Source: Roseateles subflavus (lineage in GTDB: Bacteria; Pseudomonadota; Gammaproteobacteria; Burkholderiales; Burkholderiaceae_C). From it: a stretch of DNA of 64,000 bases. The position numbers and the translations under genes were made by a program. The stretch is taken from the NCBI RefSeq assembly GCF_030285365.1, contig NZ_JASVDS010000008.1:62001-126000 (forward strand), in the 5' to 3' direction. The notes beneath the pieces are model-generated. The model ran no database searches. It had not been told where the DNA came from and saw only the letters and a program-made list of their open reading frames with translations. Positions 7,450 to 15,200 of this stretch are shown one piece after another; positions within the stretch are counted from its first letter, which is position 1; the number at the start of each line of letters is the position of its first letter.

Positions 7450-8571
7450 TCAGGCCGCCTTCGGCTGCTCCGACGCGGCGTCCATTACCGCCTCGCCGAT
7501 GATCTGGAAGCCGCGCGCATTGGCCAACATGCTGTCGGCCATGACGAAAACCGGGATGGCCGGGAACCGTTTGGCCAGGGCATCGCGGTATCGATCCGGG
7601 TGGCCGCCAACGATCACGATGATGTCGATCAGCTCGTGCATGCCACGCACGCCCTCGATCAAGCGGCTCACCGGATCGTCGACGGCGGCCTTGATCACCT
7701 CCTCGAACTCGCCCAGGTCGTAGGTCGTTCCGGACAGCTTCAGTGCTTTGCCCAGGCGCAGCGCATCATTGATCAACGGCATCGTTGCCGGGCCCAGAGG
7801 CCGGCCGACCTTGGCCTGCAGCGCTTCAAGGACGGCTCGAACGACGCGGTGGCGCCCTGCATCAGATGCTGCACCGCTGGCCTTGGTATTGATCTGGCCA
7901 CGACGGATCAGCAGCCAGTCCGTCGTGTGCTCACCCGGGTCCACGACCAGCGTCGTCAGCGCTGCCAGGTCCTCGTCCCTCGAGAGCGGCTCCAGAGCGC
8001 CGCTGGTGCTCGCAATCGCCTTGTTCAAGTCATCGACGTGGTTGCCGAGCTCGACGTAGCCGCCCAGGGGCTGGGGACGAACGAGGACCTCGTTGATCCG
8101 CACCTTCTTGCCGCCGCCGATGTCGATCTCGCCTTGGTAGGTCTTCTCCAGGTAGTCGCGACGGTCGCTGTTGAGGTACTGGTTGACGGGCAAGCCCAGG
8201 ACCAGCAGGTCGATGGTCTCTTCATCCATGTACCTCAGGGCCCCCTTGGTGAGGGCCTCGTAGATCGGGGAGAGGTAGAACTGATCCGTGATGTCCCGGC
8301 CGAAATCGCCGCCGGTTTGTGCCAGGTCGATGTCCATTCCGACCTCGTACATTGCGCCGGCGGCCGGGACGTCGAAGGTGTCGCGAGTGCTCTGGCCCAG
8401 GGCGCGCATGGCGCTGGGGTCGGACGGAATGGCCATACTGGGGAAGTGCATGAACTCGACTTCCCCCGGTGCCCTGCCGGCAGCTCGGCGGCTCAGTTTG
8501 ACGCGGCCAAAGCCCACGTCAATCACGCGGACCGTCGGAATAGCCGCCACCGCGGCCTTGCTCTTGCTCAT
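7450..8571 (-). CDS. parM: ParM/StbA-like actin-type plasmid segregation ATPase
   Basis: 373 aa. Actin-fold signatures are visible: phosphate-1 VIDVGFGRVKL (16-26), phosphate-2 VVDPGEHTTDWLL and an adenosine-type VGGHPDRYRDAL near the C-terminus. Length fits plasmid actins (320-380 aa). Known relatives polymerise with ATP and push plasmid copies apart. GAGAGGAGC precedes the ATG. Next downstream is the small ParR-like gene, then a terminator, so the two form a compact operon on minus, divergent from parA/parB. A palindrome TTGTGC-N12-GCACAA lies upstream at 8616-8639. Confidence 0.85.
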   Translation of the reverse strand: MSKSKAAVAAIPTVRVIDVGFGRVKLSRRAAGRAPGEVEFMHFPSMAIPSDPSAMRALGQSTRDTFDVPAAGAMYEVGMDIDLAQTGGDFGRDITDQFYLSPIYEALTKGALRYMDEETIDLLVLGLPVNQYLNSDRRDYLEKTYQGEIDIGGGKKVRINEVLVRPQPLGGYVELGNHVDDLNKAIASTSGALEPLSRDEDLAALTTLVVDPGEHTTDWLLIRRGQINTKASGAASDAGRHRVVRAVLEALQAKVGRPLGPATMPLINDALRLGKALKLSGTTYDLGEFEEVIKAAVDDPVSRLIEGVRGMHELIDIIVIVGGHPDRYRDALAKRFPAIPVFVMADSMLANARGFQIIGEAVMDAASEQPKAA

Positions 8572-8615
8572 CGAAAGCTCCTCTCAGAAGTGGTTGATGG
8601 GTTGTGACAATTTCA

Positions 8616-8639
8616 TTGTGCATCATTGATAGTGCACAA
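8616..8639 (-). promoter_or_regulatory. Palindromic operator upstream of parM
   Basis: TTGTGC (8616-8621) and GCACAA (8634-8639), perfect 6-base arms separated by 12. It is like the TGC-N14-GCA dyads but with two bases fewer between arms. It sits about 45 bases upstream of the parM start. Confidence 0.5.
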
Positions 8640-8862
8640 ATCAATAAGCGGCCGATCAGCGATTGCATTCCAAGGTGCGCCGGACTAGCCGACTGGTGCT
8701 GTACCAGCGATGCGCCGCTGATGGCGCTTCGCTATCTGGCGGGCGCCGTGGTTGCGCAACCAGACAGCCAGTCCATTCAGCGATGGACCAGTGATGAGTC
8801 AGTGAACCAGGGGCAAGGCATCGGTATGGCTGGCTATGGAAGCTGCGCCGCTGATGCATCAC

Positions 8863-8914
8863 GAGTGCGGCAGTGGTGCAGTTTCGGCGCCGAAACCGCA
8901 CCACTGCCGCACTC
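8863..8914. repeat. 52-bp near-perfect palindrome with parS-like core
   Basis: The core GTTTCGGCGCCGAAAC (8881-8896) is flanked by 17-base arms (8863-8879 and 8898-8914) that are perfectly complementary; only the pair 8880/8897 (A/C) is mismatched. The core has the GTTTC...GAAAC ends of chromosomal parS sites but a 6-base centre. It recurs at 9211-9234, 10031-10064 and 63070-63083. Probable ParB binding site. Confidence 0.7.
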
Positions 8915-9133
8915 CCAGCCTGGTGACTGCATTCGATTAGAGGTATGCGATACGTGAGACGGGCCAGATCCTGAGCTTCGCCGCGCTGTGGCAATTGGCT
9001 CCGGCGCTGCCGTCCCCATGGCCTGTATGCGGCCGGAGTGCCGGCCTATCGCTGGCACTCCGGCGATCTGGGGCAACCCCTAATCCTCCAGGGCGCGGTC
9101 AGGGACGTGAAGACTGGCATCGATCCAAATGCC

Positions 9134-9167
9134 GGTAATTGATTACCAAGTTTTGCGCTGTTATATT
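9134..9167 (+). promoter_or_regulatory. parA promoter with overlapping palindrome
   Basis: TTGATT (9139-9144) and TATATT (9162-9167) are separated by 17 bases, a good sigma-70 promoter. The palindrome GGTAATTGATTACC (9134-9147) covers the -35, a likely operator. TTGC at 9153-9156 matches one half of the element-wide dyad. The leader to parA is about 80 bases and includes a parS-like site. Confidence 0.55.
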
Positions 9168-9210
9168 TGGAGTCGTTTACAGAAGGTGACGCGTTTACAG
9201 TAACCAGCAA

Positions 9211-9234
9211 GCCAGTTTCTGCGCCGAAACTGGC
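9211..9234. repeat. parS-like palindrome in the parA leader
   Basis: GCCAGTTTC (9211-9219) and GAAACTGGC (9226-9234) around TGCGCC; one base off the core seen at 8881 and 10040. It lies 20 bases before the parA ATG, so ParB bound here could also repress parA. Confidence 0.6.
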
Positions 9235-9254
9235 CTTCAACCAAGGAGCACTAG

Positions 9255-9890
9255 ATGATGTATGTGGTCGTGTTGGCCAACCAGAAAGGCGGTGTGGGCA
9301 AGTCCACCTTGACCGGCCATCTCGCCGTGGAGGCGTCGAGATCGAGTCGTGGGCCGGTCGTGGTTCTGGATACGGATCCTCAGGCTTCATCTGCCGACTG
9401 GTGGAATGCCCGTGAGGCACAGGACATTGCCTTTGCGGCAGTTGAGGATGTGACAGGTCTGGCGGCGCAGCTCAAGGAGTTGGAGGCTGCGGGGTTCAAG
9501 TTGGCGTTCATCGACACCCCGCCCCAGGCCACCGACACGATCCAAGCCGTCGTGGATTGCGCGGACGTGGTTGTGATCCCTACCCGGCCGAGTCCCCATG
9601 ACCTGCGCTCGGTAGGACGGACCGTAGAGCTGTGCGAGAACGCCGGCGTCCGCCCTCTATTTGTGATCAACGGTGCGGCTCAGCGCGCGAAGATCACAAC
9701 CGAGGCGGTCATGGCCCTCTCCGTGTACGGCGCGGTTTGTCCAGTCATCATTCATCAGCGGACGGACTTTGCTTCGTCAATGACCGACGGAAGGTCTGTC
9801 CAGGAATTGGATGCCGAATCGCGTAGCGCAGGTGAAGTCTCAAATCTTTGGGACTATGTTTCGTCTCAACTCAAGCGAGTCAAGAAATGA
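9255..9890 (+). CDS. parA: ParA-family partition ATPase
   Basis: 211 aa. Deviant Walker A KGGVGKST (11-18), DTDPQ switch region, FIDTPPQ (Walker B region) and PTRPSPHDL. This is the short, MinD/ParA type without an N-terminal helix-turn-helix, like IncC/ParF/Soj proteins; it partitions plasmid copies by ATP-dependent nucleoid binding together with ParB. ATG at 9255 follows AAGGAG. The stop overlaps the start of parB (ATGA), so the two are translationally coupled. No own HTH means repression of the promoter is more likely by ParB. Confidence 0.92.
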   Translation: MMYVVVLANQKGGVGKSTLTGHLAVEASRSSRGPVVVLDTDPQASSADWWNAREAQDIAFAAVEDVTGLAAQLKELEAAGFKLAFIDTPPQATDTIQAVVDCADVVVIPTRPSPHDLRSVGRTVELCENAGVRPLFVINGAAQRAKITTEAVMALSVYGAVCPVIIHQRTDFASSMTDGRSVQELDAESRSAGEVSNLWDYVSSQLKRVKK

Positions 9891-10912
9891 CCAAGCAGAA
9901 ACCCGCCGGTCTTTCCGCCGGACTTGTTGGCCTGGGATCAACCTCACGCGCGGGGTTGGTCAGCAAAGGCAGCGCCGTCGCCCCCTCCGCCGTGAGGATG
10001 GCTCCTTTGAGTACTCAGGTTGTCGACCGGCAGCCGCCAGTTTCGGCGCCGAAACTGGCGGCTGTCACCCTGCTTTCGAGCTCGGACGACTTGCCGATTG
10101 GCGGGATCGCTGAGGTCGAAATCGCACGGTGCCACATGAATCCTTATGGCGCCCGTCAAGTCTATCCCGCAGCTTTGATCGAGAAGCGCGCCAACTCGAT
10201 CGCCAAGGAGGGGCAGAAGTACGAAGCCATCGTGTGCCCGCATCCGACCATCAAGGGTGACTGGATCATCATCGATGGCGAATGCCGCAAGCGCGCCCTG
10301 ATGCATCTGGGGCGAAGCACGATCAGGATCAAGAACGATGGGCCGAAGACCAACAAGGATCTGTACTGCCTCAGTGAGGTCCTGAACAAGGAACGCAACG
10401 ATGGCACGGTCATCGACAGCGCGCTGGTCTGGCAGAAGTTGCTCGACGACCAAGTTGCCAACAGCCAGGACGAAGTGGCGGAGATTGCGCATGTGTCGAA
10501 ATCCGTCGTGTCCAAGACGCTGGGCATCCTGAAGTTGCCGACCTACATCATTCAGTACATCAAGGACTCCGATGGGGCGGAGCGGCTATCTGCAACTGCA
10601 GCCTACGAGCTCCTCCTTATCTCGAAGCATGTGGCTGGTGATGATCTGACGGCCTTGGTCGACAAGGTGATCGCGGGTCAGATGTCGACACGAGAGCTTG
10701 AGGCCCTACGTTCGAAGTTCGAGGCTGGCACGACGCGGAAGCCGAAGGAGATCAGCCGTCAGTACAAGATCAAGACAGGCGAGTCGCAGGTGGGTTTCCT
10801 GAAGGAGTGGGATAGCGGCAAGGTCGCCTTCGAGATCCACCTGGTGGATCCGGTGCAGCGAATCGAGCTGTTGACCGAACTCAAGCGGCGCTTCGGCCTC
10901 AACGAGGCCTGA
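9887..10912 (+). CDS. parB: ParB/Spo0J-family partition protein
   Basis: 341 aa from ATG 9887, which overlaps the parA stop. An N-terminal Ser/Ala-rich tail is followed by the ParB CTPase-type domain (ARCHMNPYGARQVYP, then a DGECRKRAL box in place of the usual GERR), and a helix-turn-helix region (NSQDEVAEIAHVSKSVVSK). The C-terminal part, TGESQVGFLKEWDSG..., is a probable dimerisation domain. Family members bind parS, load with CTP and spread. A perfect 34-base palindrome containing the parS-like core lies inside this gene (10031-10064), encoding the QPPVSAPKLAAV part of the tail. Partner of ParA. Confidence 0.9.
   Translation: MTKQKPAGLSAGLVGLGSTSRAGLVSKGSAVAPSAVRMAPLSTQVVDRQPPVSAPKLAAVTLLSSSDDLPIGGIAEVEIARCHMNPYGARQVYPAALIEKRANSIAKEGQKYEAIVCPHPTIKGDWIIIDGECRKRALMHLGRSTIRIKNDGPKTNKDLYCLSEVLNKERNDGTVIDSALVWQKLLDDQVANSQDEVAEIAHVSKSVVSKTLGILKLPTYIIQYIKDSDGAERLSATAAYELLLISKHVAGDDLTALVDKVIAGQMSTRELEALRSKFEAGTTRKPKEISRQYKIKTGESQVGFLKEWDSGKVAFEIHLVDPVQRIELLTELKRRFGLNEA
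10031..10064. repeat. Perfect 34-bp parS-like palindrome inside parB
   Basis: Arms CAGCCGCCAGTTTCGGC and GCCGAAACTGGCGGCTG are exact reverse complements. The core is the same GTTTCGGCGCCGAAAC as at 8881-8896. It is placed in the part of parB that encodes the disordered N-terminal tail, where sequence constraint is low. Confidence 0.7.
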
Positions 10913-11223
10913 TGCCAATGCCGACCGCAGTTTGCGAATCCGACCAGGCCGTTGACTCAGGCCTGGCGTGGGTCGAGGCGTTGGGCTACCGGCAACCCAG
11001 GCAGATTCCAGGAATTGGCATCTGCGCGGTCCAACCCTTTCTCTTCACCGGCGGTCTAGTGATCGGCATCGAGCAGTTCGGCCACAAAGGCCGGTATTGC
11101 TATGCCAGCCTGACGGAGGCCATCACGGCCATTGAAACCTGGTCAGGGCAGGGAGACCCGCCGGGCGCCTGGATCAAGTTCAAAAGCTCGCGAGGAGAGC
11201 GACTCGGTCCAGGCTGTAGTTAG
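10912..11223 (+). CDS. Small unknown protein, third gene of the parAB operon
   Basis: 103 aa. Its ATG shares a base with the parB stop (TGATG), implying translational coupling. Sequence includes IGICAVQPFLFTGGLVIGIEQF and YCYASLTEAITAIETWSGQGDPPGAWIKFK, which looks like a compact beta-alpha fold, not a membrane protein. Family not recognised. Position suggests a plasmid maintenance or copy-control accessory. A hairpin at 11246-11273 ends the transcript. Confidence 0.7.
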   Translation: MPMPTAVCESDQAVDSGLAWVEALGYRQPRQIPGIGICAVQPFLFTGGLVIGIEQFGHKGRYCYASLTEAITAIETWSGQGDPPGAWIKFKSSRGERLGPGCS

Positions 11224-11245
11224 GTCGGGCCCAAGCTCCACAAGC

Positions 11246-11273
11246 AGGAACGGGCGCATTAGCGCCCGTTCCT
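11246..11273 (+). terminator. Terminator hairpin after the parAB operon
   Basis: Perfect 12-base stem AGGAACGGGCGC/GCGCCCGTTCCT with ATTA loop, followed by CATTTC. It is also in position to serve the convergent minus-strand gene ending at 11295. Confidence 0.65.
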
Positions 11274-11294
11274 CATTTCGGCGGTGGCCGGTCT

Positions 11295-11852
11295 TCAATG
11301 TGCTCTGGCGCCGTCTCCGGTCATTTGGTTCAAGACCAAGTGTTGTGTGATCTGGGATTCGACCCAAGCTGATCGATTCAATTCGCTTGCCGGCGTCTGG
11401 TCCACGAAAGATTGGATCAACTTGTCAGCCTGGTCATTGCCGCCGACAGCGACGACTTTGCGGAACAGCTCGGCCGACAGGCTGATCGACGTGCGCTTGC
11501 CGCCAACGGTTACGTTCCGCTTCACCAGATCGACGCCGCGGCCTCGCTTGGACTTCACAGCCCTCGGCCTGGCGTCACCATCTTGCCCGCCGCCCGACAG
11601 GCCCAGGACCATCTCGACAGTAGTCCTCACCAAAGCCTCGATGTCGATCTCTTGAACAGGCGGAGGCGAAGGAGGAGGTGCCAATTGCGCAGCGACGATG
11701 CTTGGGTAACGCAGAGCGAAGTGGCCGATGACGCCCGCGTCCGCACCGGCCTCGGCCATCAACTTGATGGCCGCGCCAGTGATGAGCGCAAGTCGGGGGT
11801 CAGGCTTTTCTTCCACGCCGACAGTGTACAGAGTATGAAAGGCCGTATTCAA
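11295..11852 (-). CDS. Probable ribbon-helix-helix DNA-binding protein next to the origin
   Basis: 185 aa. The C-terminal half has the pattern of a ribbon-helix-helix fold: KRTSISLSAELFRKVVAVGG followed by a second helix with NRSAWVESQITQHL. The N-terminal half has a short helical region and a Pro-rich linker. No ATG is available after the upstream TGA; TTG at 11852 is the likely start. Immediately upstream are five TACTCA/TGAGTA hexamers (11867-11971), the sort of array such repressors bind, some inside the iteron region. It may control its own synthesis and replication. Function inferred. Confidence 0.6.
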   Translation of the reverse strand: MNTAFHTLYTVGVEEKPDPRLALITGAAIKLMAEAGADAGVIGHFALRYPSIVAAQLAPPPSPPPVQEIDIEALVRTTVEMVLGLSGGGQDGDARPRAVKSKRGRGVDLVKRNVTVGGKRTSISLSAELFRKVVAVGGNDQADKLIQSFVDQTPASELNRSAWVESQITQHLVLNQMTGDGARAH

Positions 11853-11866
11853 GCTCGCTCAATCAG

Positions 11867-11971
11867 TACTCACGGCTTGAGTATGCACTGCATACGCAGA
11901 AAGTACTCAAAACTGCCAGGGTTGCGCTTCGCAGGTCGCTGTTCTGAGTACGAAACGCGCATCTTTACTCA
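11867..11971. promoter_or_regulatory. TACTCA/TGAGTA hexamer array upstream of the RHH-like gene
   Basis: TACTCA at 11867-11872, 11904-11909 and 11966-11971; inverted TGAGTA at 11878-11883 and 11945-11950. GTATGC-ACT-GCATAC (11881-11895) is a further palindrome between copies. Likely operator of the divergent repressor and possibly a promoter toward rep. Confidence 0.5.
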
Positions 11972-12327
11972 AAACTGCCAGGGTTCCGACCCTGGTTCGG
12001 GCCAAAAGCATCCCTGAGGGGGGTTCATTCTTCAAGACGACGACGGCCCTATGGCCTTCAGAGGCGAAGCCGCGGGCCATTGTTTCAAACTTTCATTCAA
12101 CGTTCCGTTGTTTCCATTGAATTTTCCCTTTGGTGACAACAGCTTATCGTCGAAACCCTGGCGGAAATCAGGAAGCAGACGGCGGAACCCAGTTCGACCC
12201 TGGCGGAAATCAGGAAGCAGATGGCGATTTCGGGTCGAAACCCTGGCGGTTTTGAGGCGAAGGCACTCTTGTTCGCACTGGCGCAGCGAACCCTGGTGGC
12301 TATCATGAACAGTCTGCCGGGGTTGCG
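11904..12327. repeat. Iteron cluster, candidate origin of vegetative replication
   Basis: A core CGAAACCCTGGCGG (or its complement CTGCCAGGGTT...) occurs at about 11913, 11975 (both inverted), 12151, 12194, 12235, 12287 and 12314 (inverted). Two forward copies share a 24-base block (12156-12179 and 12198-12221), 42 bases apart. Two inverted copies share a 20-base block at 11904-11923 and 11966-11985. An AT-rich stretch lies at about 12085-12145. Its place directly upstream of a Rep gene makes this the probable oriV. No gene is supportable in 11853-12377. Confidence 0.75.
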
Positions 12328-12377
12328 TTGGATGGTGGCGCCTTGAATTCACGATCTGCCAGCTGCTAGCATGGGCC

Positions 12378-14012
12378 ATGGCAAAGAAGACTGTAGCGCC
12401 TGCCTTGGATGCAGGCGAGTTCTTTTCCCCTCAGCTTGGGGAAGAAGGGCAGGAGCCCTTGGGTGAGGCAAGCAAGCCGGGTGAGGTGTTCGGGCTTTTG
12501 CAAGAGCCTCAGGCAGCCGGTTACGAGATCCTGGCATCGGACGGCGCAAGCCAGCAGGCGCTGTTCCCGGCCGGCGAGCTGCTGACGCCGCCGGCGCTGG
12601 CCAAGTTCAGGAAGGGCATTGCGCTGCTGCACTCGGCACCGGTGAGCCGCGACCAGAACCACACACTGAACTCGCGCCGGATCATGGATGCGATCGTGGC
12701 GCTGGTCCAGATCGAGTTCAAGCGGATGCCCAAGGCCGTGGTCGAGAAGATGCGCGAATACGAAGCGTCCCCCATGTTCTACGTGAGCAAGGGCGAACTG
12801 CGAAAGATGGCTGGCATCGGCACCAAGAACTACGAGGAGATCGAAAAAATCCTGGATCGGCTGCACGAGATGCCATTGCGCTGGAACATCCTTGGCGAGG
12901 ATGCGTCGACCGAGTGGGACATGAAGAGTCGCTTCCTTTCGACCTACGGGATCGGCAAAGGCGCGAAGCAGGGCATGGTCTGTTTTGCCATCGATCCGCG
13001 GGTGTTGTCGTTGATCCTCGAGCCGAAGTTCTGGGTGACCCTGCAGTTCGAGATCACGCCGCATCTTCGGCTCGAGGCGGCCTACACCCTGTACCAACAC
13101 GCTTGGCGTTACATCGGCACTTTCAACAAGGTGACGGCCGACTTTCCGGTCGCGACATGGATCGAGCTGCTGATCGGCAACTCGCGGCATGTGAAGGTGG
13201 ACCCCAAGACCGGCGAGAAGTCCGTCGTGGACTACAGCGACTTCAAACGCCGGTACCTCCTGCCGGCGTTGGCACGAATCAACAGCATCAGCGCCCTTGG
13301 GCACACCATCGAGCTGCGCGAGCATCGCTCCGGACTCAAGGTCAAGCGACTGCAATTCAAGTTCGTTGCCAAGCGCCAGGAGTCCCTGGAGCTGCCAATG
13401 AGCTGGCCGGAGGCCATCATTGAGACGCTCAAGCAGATCGGGTTCACCGAGGACGAGGTCGCGACGCTGAGCCAGGGCTTCAGCCTGGACGATGTGATCG
13501 AATCCTTGGCCAGATTCCGACAGGCCCAGGAGCGCAAGGCCAAGCAGGGGGAACGGATCGGCTCTCCCACGAGCTTCTTCACCGGTGTCCTGACCAACGT
13601 CGCCAACCAGGCCGTCCTTGACGCGGAGAAGTTCGCCGAGATCGAGAAGGTTGCGAAGGCGGAGGAGGCCGAGAAGCTGCGCAAGCAGCGCGAGGAGAGG
13701 GCGCTGGTCGACTTCAACTTGCGGCGCCACAAGATCTTCAAGGCTGCGTTGCTTGCATGGCCTGAGGAAAGGCGCATGAATTTCTTCAAGGAGTTCGAGG
13801 GCAGCCAGGATTTCCGCAGCGCTACCCGCGCGATCATCGCCAAGGGCTGGGAGTCGGCGGGCATGAGTGCTTGGAACGAACTCCGGGAATGGGCCGCGAA
13901 GCGCCGCCCATCGGATTGGGCGGAGTTGCTGCCCAATCCGGAGGACCAGAGCCTGGAGGCCTGGCTTCTTTGGCGTCTGGACCAGGTGGGGACGACGCCC
14001 ACGGATAGCTAA
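12378..14012 (+). CDS. repA: Plasmid replication initiator protein
   Basis: 544 aa, preceded by an iteron cluster. The central part (about 75-340) has the character of tandem winged-helix replication initiators: LNSRRIMDAIVALVQ, MFYVSKGELRKMAGIGTKNY, IEKILDRLHEMPLRWNI and LEAAYTLYQHAWRYIGT...FPVATWIELLIG. A long charged helix (AEEAEKLRKQREERALVDF) lies in the C-terminal part, which is longer than in typical Rep_3 proteins. It should bind the iterons and open the origin. The DUF6283-type gene follows at once. The nearby RHH-like repressor may limit its expression. Confidence 0.8.
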   Translation: MAKKTVAPALDAGEFFSPQLGEEGQEPLGEASKPGEVFGLLQEPQAAGYEILASDGASQQALFPAGELLTPPALAKFRKGIALLHSAPVSRDQNHTLNSRRIMDAIVALVQIEFKRMPKAVVEKMREYEASPMFYVSKGELRKMAGIGTKNYEEIEKILDRLHEMPLRWNILGEDASTEWDMKSRFLSTYGIGKGAKQGMVCFAIDPRVLSLILEPKFWVTLQFEITPHLRLEAAYTLYQHAWRYIGTFNKVTADFPVATWIELLIGNSRHVKVDPKTGEKSVVDYSDFKRRYLLPALARINSISALGHTIELREHRSGLKVKRLQFKFVAKRQESLELPMSWPEAIIETLKQIGFTEDEVATLSQGFSLDDVIESLARFRQAQERKAKQGERIGSPTSFFTGVLTNVANQAVLDAEKFAEIEKVAKAEEAEKLRKQREERALVDFNLRRHKIFKAALLAWPEERRMNFFKEFEGSQDFRSATRAIIAKGWESAGMSAWNELREWAAKRRPSDWAELLPNPEDQSLEAWLLWRLDQVGTTPTDS

Positions 14013-14013
14013 C

Positions 14014-14442
14014 GTGGCTGGCCCGCTCACGCGACCCAAGGTCGTCAAGGTCCGCCAGGCCGGTGCCGACCACCAGGTCGTCACGGTCGTGGGTGGGCCC
14101 GGCACCTACAGGCGAAGGCCTTGTGGCGACTGCCCATGGCGCAAAGACGCCGTGGGCGAGTTTCCGGCCGAGGCGTTTCGACACTCGGCTGCCACTGCAT
14201 ACGACATGAGCGACCGTACCTTCGCGTGCCACCAGTCGGGTCAGGCCAAGCCTGCGATCTGTGCTGGCTTCCTGCTGCGCGGCTCCGCGCACAACCTCGC
14301 AGTGCGATTGGGGTACATGCAGGGTCGGTTCAATGGTGGTGTGAGCGACGGCGGGTGTGACCTCCACGAGAACTACAGGGCGATGGCCGTCGCAAACGGT
14401 GTCGACCCAGACGATCCGGTGCTGACACTCTGCAGGGACTGA
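14014..14442 (+). CDS. DUF6283-type cysteine-rich protein
   Basis: 142 aa starting at GTG 14014, one base after the rep stop. It contains CGDCPWRKDAVGEFP, FACHQSG, AICAGFLL and a terminal LCRD; the Cys/His spacing (C..C...C.H...C...C) suggests metal binding. This matches the small DUF6283 family as I remember it, found on actinobacterial and proteobacterial mobile elements; function is unknown. Coupled to rep. A GC-rich hairpin at 14569-14585 follows. Confidence 0.7.
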   Translation: MAGPLTRPKVVKVRQAGADHQVVTVVGGPGTYRRRPCGDCPWRKDAVGEFPAEAFRHSAATAYDMSDRTFACHQSGQAKPAICAGFLLRGSAHNLAVRLGYMQGRFNGGVSDGGCDLHENYRAMAVANGVDPDDPVLTLCRD

Positions 14443-14568
14443 CCGGCCGTAGTGCCCCCGGAAGGCGTAGCGAGGCTGCAACGGCTTCGACTTGCTCGGC
14501 ACCTTCAGCGCATCTCTGACGCCAGTTCGAGCGCTATGCATGCAAAGGCGACTCCTTCGAGTGGCATG

Positions 14569-14585
14569 CCGGCCTAGCAGGCCGG
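14569..14585 (+). terminator. Hairpin between the rep unit and the dot/pil operon
   Basis: CCGGCCT (14569-14575) and AGGCCGG (14579-14585) with a 3-base loop, followed by TGTGATCTTGGTTG. Weak T content; modest confidence. Confidence 0.35.
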
Positions 14586-14665
14586 TGTGATCTTGGTTGA
14601 CTGGCGCATAGACACTCTGTCCCAAAAAAAACTTCACGGGTCTTTCTGTAAATGCCGGTGATCTG

Positions 14666-14701
14666 TTGAAAGTTTTGTTTTGCATGCTACGATTCCTGCA
14701 A
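14666..14701 (+). promoter_or_regulatory. Promoter and TTGC-N14-GCAA dyad of the dot/pil operon
   Basis: TTGAAA (14666-14671) and TACGAT (14688-14693) spaced by 16 bases. The dyad TTGC (14680-14683) / GCAA (14698-14701) brackets the -10. This controls a plus-strand gene run of almost 19 kb, from dotD to 33397. Confidence 0.6.
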
Positions 14702-14723
14702 ATCAAACCTGATTCAGAAGCAC

Positions 14724-15200
14724 ATGCAGGACTGCACCACGAACTCCTCGCGCCGCCGGCCGCGACAACTTGTCGGCCTGGCTTGCGCGCTCTATGTCAT
14801 GGGCTTGATCGCTGGATGCGCGGCCCAAAAGATCGAGCCCGTCAAGGCGGCGGATCCGGCTGAGCTGGCCCTGCAGAAGTCCCTGGATCGCGTGGCAAAC
14901 CTGCCCCAGTTCACAAGCGGTGCGGACGAAAAGCTGCCGACCCCGAAACTGAAAGGGCAAGGCATCACGGTCTCCTTTCAAGGGAGCGCGGATCAGCTTC
15001 TGTCGAAGATCGCTGCCGCTCGTGGTCTGGCCTTCAAAGTGCAAGGGCCTCAACCGTTCCTGCCGCTGCCAGTTCACGTCGACCTCGCTGACGTGACCTT
15101 CTCGGAGTTCCTGGCTGACGTGGGGCACCAGTTCGGTCAGCGTGCGGACCTGGTGCTGACGGACAAGACCCTCGAGATCCGCTATCGCGGTAAGCCGTGA
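14724..15200 (+). CDS. dotD: DotD/TraH-type outer-membrane lipoprotein of the T4BSS
   Basis: 158 aa with a basic N-terminus, hydrophobic segment and lipobox ending LIAGC (Cys32). Residues ~75-158 form the DotD beta domain (ITVSFQGSADQLLSKIAAARGL, VDLADVTFSEFLADVGHQ, DKTLEIRY), related to the N0 domain of secretins. DotD with DotC helps place the DotH outer-membrane channel in Dot/Icm and IncI systems. It is first in the operon and overlaps dotC by four bases (GTGA). Length matches the family. Confidence 0.85.
   Translation: MQDCTTNSSRRRPRQLVGLACALYVMGLIAGCAAQKIEPVKAADPAELALQKSLDRVANLPQFTSGADEKLPTPKLKGQGITVSFQGSADQLLSKIAAARGLAFKVQGPQPFLPLPVHVDLADVTFSEFLADVGHQFGQRADLVLTDKTLEIRYRGKP

Larger units (their letters stand above)
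8572..9254. other. Divergent partition region (candidate centromere/regulatory zone)
   Basis: 683 bases without a supportable gene between parM (minus) and parA (plus). It holds the parM operator (8616-8639), three copies of CAGCGAT (8657, 8705, 8778), a 14-base palindrome TGGTTGCGCAACCA (8749-8762), the 52-base palindrome (8863-8914), the parA promoter region with GGTAATTGATTACC, and a second ParB-type site just before parA. Such density fits two centromeres in one gap; which protein binds which repeat is not known. Confidence 0.6.

Noticed and set aside
11904-12327. CRISPR array
   Set aside because: Repeats are irregular in spacing and orientation, lack unique spacers of even length, and adjoin a Rep gene; they are iterons.
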